Source: Aquificota bacterium (lineage in GTDB: Bacteria; Thermosulfidibacterota; Thermosulfidibacteria; Thermosulfidibacterales; B14-G1). From it: a DNA stretch of 10,143 nucleotides. The stretch's first letter is position 1. Every line of letters starts with the position of its first letter. Both the position numbers and the translations under genes were made by a program. The notes under the pieces were generated by a model, which did not search any database, was not told the DNA's origin, and saw only the letters and a program-made list of their open reading frames with translations. Positions 6,414 through 10,143 of this stretch are shown piece after piece. The stretch is from NCBI GenBank assembly GCA_003648675.1, contig QMPS01000015.1:1-10143 (forward strand). Direction: 5' to 3'.

Positions 6414-7310
6414 TCACAGATGTGCACTTTTATGCCTGTCTCTAAGCACTTTTAAGAGATGGGGAGATGCTTCTAGCTGGGCAATGATCCTGTCCAGATC
6501 TCTCAGCATTTCCTCTTTGTCGTGAGGTAATCTTCCCTCTATATAAGCATAATTGGAGATATGATCTGACAAAAACATGGACGTACAATCCAAGTTTTCC
6601 AACATTAGACGAGTTTCCTTTAAAACCGTCAAAGGAGGAGCAAGTACAAATTCGCCCCTCTGTATCCGCTCGTACATGAGAGTTCCCGGTATGGGAATGA
6701 AGGTCCTAAGGCGGATGAAATGGGGAGACACTCGATTGAGCACCCGAGCCGTCCCCAGAGCATGCTCTTCCCACCTGTCTTCACCACCAATCCCCAAAAG
6801 AACATAAAGGGACAACTGGAAACCCGCTTTTATCGCCTTTTCTCCTCCTCTCATCATCTCCTCAGGCGTGAGTCCCTTCCGGATGTACTTCAAAAGCCAA
6901 GAGTCACCCGTCTCGAGACCCACGTGGAGACGATCTAACCCAGCTCCCCTTAATCGCTCCAGATCCTCAAGGGACCTGTTGGCCAGAGTCCTGCCTCTGG
7001 TGTAGCTGGTTATGCGACTCAGGGTAGGGAAATACCTTTTGATGAGGGCAAGCACCTCCACTATAAAATCCACTTTGGTAACCAAGCTGTCGGAGTCCCC
7101 TATAAAGACGGTGGACGCCTCTGGGCCGTATACCTGAAGGGCTGCCTCTAGGTCTCTCTCTATCTCCTCCAGGCTTTTGACCTGGAACTTGATATCCTTG
7201 TACATGGCACAAAAGGCACACCGGTTCCACGGGCACCCCCTGGTCACCCTGATAAGCACACTATAAGCCTCACTAGGTGGTCTCCATGGTGGCATGTCGT
7301 AAGGGGCCAC
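6414..7310 (-). CDS. Stand-alone radical SAM protein (Elp3/B12-like fold, unknown substrate)
   Basis: About 298 residues from GTG 7310. The opening VAPYDMPPWRPPSEAYSVLIRVTRGCPWNRCAFCAMYKDIKF carries the cluster motif as CX4CX2C (C26, C31, C34), a spacing I recall as normal for this COG1032-like family, whose members begin with PxxRPPSEA-type sequence. Then come VFIGDSDSLV (the GGE-like region), ITSYTRGRTL, LHVGLETGDSWLLKYIRKG and YVLLGIGGEDRWEEHA, typical strands of the radical SAM barrel. The substrate is unknown. The frame stays open to an ATG at 7397, but that start has no SD and stands only about 19 nt beyond the U-tract of the preceding gene's terminator, whereas AGGAGG (7323-7318) is 7 nt before GTG 7310 and 1 nt before ATG 7316. 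A start at 7310 or 7316 is therefore favoured. Probably monocistronic. Confidence 0.88.
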   Translation of the reverse strand: MAPYDMPPWRPPSEAYSVLIRVTRGCPWNRCAFCAMYKDIKFQVKSLEEIERDLEAALQVYGPEASTVFIGDSDSLVTKVDFIVEVLALIKRYFPTLSRITSYTRGRTLANRSLEDLERLRGAGLDRLHVGLETGDSWLLKYIRKGLTPEEMMRGGEKAIKAGFQLSLYVLLGIGGEDRWEEHALGTARVLNRVSPHFIRLRTFIPIPGTLMYERIQRGEFVLAPPLTVLKETRLMLENLDCTSMFLSDHISNYAYIEGRLPHDKEEMLRDLDRIIAQLEASPHLLKVLRDRHKSAHL

Positions 7311-7338
7311 GAACATTCCTCCTTCAAGCTCCTCTATG

Positions 7339-7366
7339 GGTATATTTAAATTTTTAAATATAACAA
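7339..7366 (-). promoter_or_regulatory. Candidate promoter of the radical SAM gene
   Basis: On the minus strand TTGTTA (7366-7361) and TATACC (7344-7339) are 16 nt apart in an AT-rich stretch, about 20 nt before the AGGAGG ribosome-binding site at 7323-7318. An alternative is TTGATA (7404-7399, 5/6 to the -35 consensus) with a poor -10 box 17 nt on. Either one starts transcription downstream of ATG 7397, agreeing with the later translation start. Confidence 0.35.
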
Positions 7367-7415
7367 CCCTGGTAAAGATTACTTTCTGAGCTCCCATTTA
7401 TCAAGGTTAAAGAAC

Positions 7416-7443
7416 AAAAAAAGCCGGCCCAGGGAGGGCCGGC
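7416..7443 (-). terminator. Strong rho-independent terminator of the glycine-zipper lipoprotein gene
   Basis: On the minus strand the stem GCCGGCCC / GGGCCGGC (8 bp, all G-C, 7443-7436 with 7430-7423) closes a 5-nt loop and is followed by seven T residues (7422-7416) and then GTTCTTT. It begins 39 nt past the lipoprotein gene's stop at 7483. No U-tract follows on the plus strand, so it is directional. Confidence 0.93.
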
Positions 7444-7482
7444 CAAAAAAGGGAGGTGGATGGGTTGGTCGTGAAGCCTGTA

Positions 7483-7944
7483 TCAGTAAGGGTCGTAGGA
7501 CCTTACTGTTCTGTCACTCTCACACACCTCTCTCACAGTGTCTTTCACTAGAGTTCCATCTCTCCAGACCCGAGTCCTAACCTTGTGACAGTGGGTGGAA
7601 GCGTTTTCCTGGGGCAGAGGGGTACTTTCTACCACTGTACGCCCGTCCTCGCTCTTGTAGACCACGGTTCTATCCTCAAGGGCAGCCTCCCTAGCAGCCC
7701 TTGCGCTGATTTCCGTTAGGGTTCCACCCACCAGGGCTCCAATAGCAGCGCCTATGGCCGCCCCCCTCCATCGGTTGTGGCTGTCAATAAGGGCGCCGAT
7801 ACCAGCACCGGCCACACTTCCCACCGCTGCTCCTTGATAGGTCTGCTGGGTAGTAACACACCCAGCCAGAGGAAAAGCCAAAAAGGAGATAATCACTAGA
7901 GCGGCCAAAGCCTTTTTTGTGCCCTCTCCTATTCCCAGTCCCAT
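7483..7944 (-). CDS. Glycine-zipper outer-membrane lipoprotein (17-kDa surface-antigen-like)
   Basis: A 153-residue lipoprotein. The signal peptide is KK followed by the hydrophobic [14 protein letters not shown] and the lipobox LAGC, giving lipidation at C29 after signal peptidase II cleavage. Residues about 36-79 are a glycine zipper ([22 protein letters not shown]... and [15 protein letters not shown]), two short GxxxG helices split by a polar turn, as in Rick_17kDa/YMGG-like domains. The C-terminal part has two cysteines (in THCHK and EVCES) in a beta-like pattern, resembling the tail of RT0821/Lpp0805-type surface proteins, perhaps disulfide-bonded in the periplasm. A structural envelope role is likely but unproven. 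I chose ATG 7944 over the in-frame ATG 8004 because GGAGG lies 7 nt upstream and the signal peptide then starts properly. It is monocistronic, with its own terminator. Confidence 0.9.
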   Translation of the reverse strand: MGLGIGEGTKKALAALVIISFLAFPLAGCVTTQQTYQGAAVGSVAGAGIGALIDSHNRWRGAAIGAAIGALVGGTLTEISARAAREAALEDRTVVYKSEDGRTVVESTPLPQENASTHCHKVRTRVWRDGTLVKDTVREVCESDRTVRSYDPY

Positions 7945-7988
7945 GGCAACACCTCCATGAGTTTTTTCATCCCTCGTTTCTCGTAGGG

Positions 7989-8003
7989 GCTTCTGATGTG
8001 CCA
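7989..8003 (-). promoter_or_regulatory. Possible sigma54 (-24/-12) promoter of the lipoprotein gene
   Basis: On the minus strand TTGGCAC followed by ATCAG and AAGC has the invariant GG-N10-GC spacing of sigma54 promoters, with a perfect TGGCAC -24 element. The -12 element is AAGC rather than TTGC. Transcription would begin about 12 nt past GC, near 7977, giving a leader of about 33 nt before ATG 7944. The -12 mismatch keeps this tentative. Confidence 0.28.
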
Positions 8004-8070
8004 AACCAGTTTAATATTGTTTTTCAGTGTGTTACCGTTGAACGCTCCCAGCCAACTCCAGATTCCTGAA

Positions 8071-8097
8071 ATGCAAAAGATGCGTGATATGCAAAAA
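8071..8097. repeat. Three 9-bp tandem units in the divergent spacer
   Basis: The octamer ATGCAAAA occurs at 8071-8078 and 8089-8096, with ATGC again at 8080, so the run reads as three 9-bp units, ATGCAAAAG, ATGCGTGAT, ATGCAAAAA. It lies between the divergent lipoprotein and DUF89 genes. It could be a regulator-binding region, or chance in AT-rich DNA. Confidence 0.35.
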
Positions 8098-8137
8098 TTT
8101 CCCACTAAGGGTGCCCATGATCTGAATAGGAGCCCCC

Positions 8138-8166
8138 TTGTTAGAAAAGGAGGGGTGGGGTAAAAG
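8138..8166 (+). promoter_or_regulatory. Candidate sigma70 promoter of the DUF89 gene
   Basis: TTGTTA (8138-8143) and TAAAAG (8161-8166) are 17 nt apart, each matching consensus at four of six positions. A start near 8173 would leave a leader of about 26 nt holding GAGGAGAGG before ATG 8199. Confidence 0.4.
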
Positions 8167-8198
8167 AGCTAAAAAACTGAGGAGAGGCATAGAAAGCC

Positions 8199-9038
8199 AT
8201 GAGAATTCACCCCGAGTGCTATCCATGTTTTCTTCGCCAGGCCTACAACACTTTGAAACTGGTTACTGGAGACGAGAGCCTTCAAGAAAGGGTCTTGAAA
8301 GCGATCATGAGAAAGCTGGCCGGTTACGAAGGAGGAGACCCTCCTCCCAAGGTTTCCCTCCTGGTTTACGGGACCATCTCCCAAGAGACGGGGGTGGAAG
8401 ATCCCTACAAATCGAAAAAGAGAAAATACAACCGCATGGCCTTGGAGCTCTATCCTAGGCTCAAAGAGATGGTAGAGCGAGCAGATGACCCTCTTCTGGC
8501 CGCTGTCAAAGTGGCAATTGCAGGCAACATCATCGACTTCGGAGTGGGAAGGCCCTTTGAACTCGAAAGCCTGGAGGTTCTAGAAAAGCTAGAGCTAGTG
8601 GTGAGCCACTACGAATCCTTTAGAAAAGACCTCCAAAGGGCCAAAACCATTCTTTACATCGGGGACAATGCAGGTGAGGTGGTCTTTGACCGGGTCTTGC
8701 TGGAAACCATAAAGGGTAAAGAGCTCTTCTTCTCAGTACGTTCAGGCCCCATTATCAACGACGCCACCATAGAAGACGCCTACGAAGCAGGCATAGACAG
8801 AGTTGCTAGCATACTGGAGTCAGGCTCTCAGGTACCTGGAACCCTTCTGGATGAGGTTTCCCCAGAGTTCAAAGAGCTCTTTTGGGAAGCCGACATGGTA
8901 ATCAGCAAGGGACAGGGGAACTTTGAAACCCTGGACGATGCCCCCAGGGAGATCTACTTCTTCCTGAGGGCCAAGTGCGATGTGGTGGCGGGCCTCCTGG
9001 GCGTTAATGTGGGCGACACCCTTCTAATAAAGAAATGA
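8199..9038 (+). CDS. DUF89/ARMT1-like metal-dependent phosphatase
   Basis: A 279-residue protein of the DUF89 (ARMT1-like) family, prokaryotic short type. The start MRIHPECYPCFLRQA with C7 and C10 is characteristic. Other family motifs are AGNIIDFG (108-115), YIGDNAGEVVFDR with the metal-ligand pair D156-N157, the RSGPIINDAT loop (N187, D188), SKGQGNFETL (236-245) and RAKCDVVAGLLGV. Characterised DUF89 proteins are Mn/Ni/Co-dependent carbohydrate or nucleotide phosphatases, proposed to remove harmful phosphometabolites; the substrate here is not known. ATG 8199 is fixed by the conserved N-terminus, although the purine-rich GAGGAGAGG is 11-14 nt upstream, a little far. It diverges from the lipoprotein gene and ends 1 bp from the opposing GH57 gene, leaving no space for a terminator. 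Confidence 0.92.
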   Translation: MRIHPECYPCFLRQAYNTLKLVTGDESLQERVLKAIMRKLAGYEGGDPPPKVSLLVYGTISQETGVEDPYKSKKRKYNRMALELYPRLKEMVERADDPLLAAVKVAIAGNIIDFGVGRPFELESLEVLEKLELVVSHYESFRKDLQRAKTILYIGDNAGEVVFDRVLLETIKGKELFFSVRSGPIINDATIEDAYEAGIDRVASILESGSQVPGTLLDEVSPEFKELFWEADMVISKGQGNFETLDDAPREIYFFLRAKCDVVAGLLGVNVGDTLLIKK

Positions 9039-9039
9039 G

Positions 9040-10143
9040 TTACACGACGTCTATTGTGCTCTCTGAGCCGTAGAACTGGGGACCGAAGAATCTGTCCAAC
9101 TCCCTAACTAAATGGGTAATACCCAGGTGATAAGCCGATTTAAGAGCCTCAAGAGTCTCTTCCCATCTCTCCTTCCCCCTAGAGCTCAGGGTGCAATGTA
9201 TATCCCCCGGGCAATACTGAAGAACTGAGAAGAGATATGACCCCTTTTCCTGAAAGGCGAGGTTGGTCACTTCCACCATTCCACAGCAGAAACAGGTAGC
9301 CCCCTTCTCCAGCCTATCCACTTTCACAGGGCGAAACCGATGGCGGAAGAGGCGGGTCTCCCGAAACCTCCCGGACAAGGTAGAAGTGATAAGGTAATGA
9401 GCAGTGATATCCTTAGTAGTGAATCGCCGGGGTAACACCCGCCTTTTATAAATCTCCAGCCCGTTCCTCTCCGCGGGCACATTGCTCTTTGCTTTATACA
9501 GTCTCTCTAAATACCCATCCTCTAAATATATTCCTGAAATGTCCCGAGCCAGCTCTATAGCTCTAGCCGCAAAAGTCATATTCTGTACCGCCTCTAACCC
9601 CGATATGTCGGCGAAGAACCATCCACAGCTGGTGAAGATGTATTGCCCCATTCGGGCCATTTCCAAAAGTTTGGCCGCCTTCACCCTCTCACCTGTAGAA
9701 AGGTTCCTGGTAGAATGGCGATCCAGAAATGGGAGCAAGGACTCAGGACCCCGGACCATGACCTCTACATAGTCCAGAAGGGCTGCCCATGGATCCTTGA
9801 AAAGACTCGCACCTTCCTCTTGAAATATCCTGTCCAAGCGCTCCTTCAGCCAGTTCATGGCCTCCCTGAATGGCGCCCTCCACTTTTGATTCCAGCCCGG
9901 CTTCCCCCCTGCAAAACAGCCACAGTCTGCCCTCCACCTTTCCACACCATGAGCACAACTCCAGGAGGTGTTTTCCCGAATCTGAGCAGGAGGAACCCAT
10001 GAGACCTCCTCCATGAAAGAAGCGAAGTTTGTGAGCTTCACTCCTCTATTTATGAGTTTCTCCAGAGTCTCCTTTAGGATCTCGGCCCCTTTCTTTCTGT
10101 GATGACCAAAGGTCTCCCCGTCGGTGGCGAAGTGGAGCAGCCC
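9040..10143 (-). CDS. GH57-DUF3536 protein, 3' part (5' end outside window)
   Basis: The frame is open from the TAA at 9040-9042 to the right edge, giving 367 residues, so the GTG at 10041 is internal. The first visible residues, LLHFATDGETFGHHRKKGAEIL, are GH57 conserved region 4, where the general acid/base Asp is expected (D8, codon 10122-10120). The DUF3536 region follows: VSWVPPAQIRENTSWSCAHGVERWRADCGCFAGGKPGWNQKWRAPFREAMNWL, then the helical part with WAALLDYVEVM and GWFFADISGLEAVQNMTFAARAIELA. Family members are large cytoplasmic putative alpha-glucan-active enzymes of unproven activity. The GH57 nucleophile region lies outside the window. A cysteine cluster (C284, C286, C287, C311, C317) and an abrupt C-terminus at SESTIDVV are unusual against my memory of the family. 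It converges with the DUF89 gene, with a 1-bp gap. Confidence 0.9.
   Translation of the reverse strand, partial: GLLHFATDGETFGHHRKKGAEILKETLEKLINRGVKLTNFASFMEEVSWVPPAQIRENTSWSCAHGVERWRADCGCFAGGKPGWNQKWRAPFREAMNWLKERLDRIFQEEGASLFKDPWAALLDYVEVMVRGPESLLPFLDRHSTRNLSTGERVKAAKLLEMARMGQYIFTSCGWFFADISGLEAVQNMTFAARAIELARDISGIYLEDGYLERLYKAKSNVPAERNGLEIYKRRVLPRRFTTKDITAHYLITSTLSGRFRETRLFRHRFRPVKVDRLEKGATCFCCGMVEVTNLAFQEKGSYLFSVLQYCPGDIHCTLSSRGKERWEETLEALKSAYHLGITHLVRELDRFFGPQFYGSESTIDVV

Noticed and set aside
7945..8004. Extension of the lipoprotein gene to the ATG at 8004.
   Set aside because: It would put 20 charged residues before the signal peptide, whereas ATG 7944 has GGAGG at 7-nt spacing and a normal lipoprotein signal.
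8144..8166. AAGGAGGGG at 8147-8155 looked like a ribosome-binding site for a small upstream peptide.
   Set aside because: The only nearby GTG is followed almost at once by TAA; the stretch is better explained as promoter spacer.
9005..9070. A second minus-strand frame at the end of the GH57 gene reads LRLREHNRRRV, faintly like the longer C-terminus of DUF3536 proteins, hinting at a frameshift.
   Set aside because: The match is short and the frame then runs on as the antisense of the well-conserved DUF89 C-terminus without family resemblance, so a simple frameshift does not restore a domain.

Overview
The window holds eleven protein-coding genes, two of them cut by the window edges, and no RNA gene, insertion sequence or CRISPR array that I can see. 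It looks like chromosomal DNA of a diderm (Gram-negative-type) bacterium. The support is a lipoprotein signal with glycine-zipper domain typical of outer-membrane proteins, an ArnT/PMT-type membrane glycosyltransferase, and bacterial Shine-Dalgarno and intrinsic-terminator signals. Arg is written largely AGA/AGG and GTG starts are frequent. Together with a DUF89/ARMT1-like protein, a phasin-like protein and a GH57-DUF3536 protein, this would fit a possibly thermophilic lineage near Desulfobacterota or Nitrospirota. That placement is inference and I cannot name the organism.

Layout. Bases 1-2966 are an envelope-sugar block. The 3' part of a GT4 glycosyltransferase (+) converges on and overlaps a GT2 glycosyltransferase (-), which is translationally coupled to an upstream ArnT-like polyprenyl-phosphate-sugar transferase (-). 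A 52-bp divergent gap follows. Bases 3019-5658 form a tight four-gene plus-strand operon: phasin-like coiled-coil protein, hisB, hisH, and a radical SAM protein with a C-terminal helix-hairpin-helix. The first three genes overlap or nearly touch, and the radical SAM gene starts 8 bp after hisH. hisA and hisF, the usual next his genes, are not here.

Bases 5659-7482 carry two minus-strand genes, a two-CBS-domain protein with its own promoter and hairpin, and a stand-alone radical SAM enzyme. The region ends at a strong intrinsic terminator belonging to the next gene, a glycine-zipper lipoprotein (7483-7944, -). A 254-bp divergent spacer holds candidate promoters for the lipoprotein and for a DUF89/ARMT1-like metal-dependent phosphatase (8199-9038, +). 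That gene converges, with a 1-bp gap, on the 3' part of a GH57-DUF3536 protein (-) running off the right edge.

How they work together: the left block probably glycosylates a lipid-linked envelope glycan, and hisBH performs two steps of histidine biosynthesis. The other genes are single-function units without an obvious shared pathway. I did not find a convincing new multi-gene system. The points most worth following are the orphan DNA-repair-type radical SAM gene inside the his operon, the phasin-hisB coupling, the misplaced start of the second radical SAM gene, and the odd cysteine cluster and short C-terminus of the GH57-DUF3536 protein.
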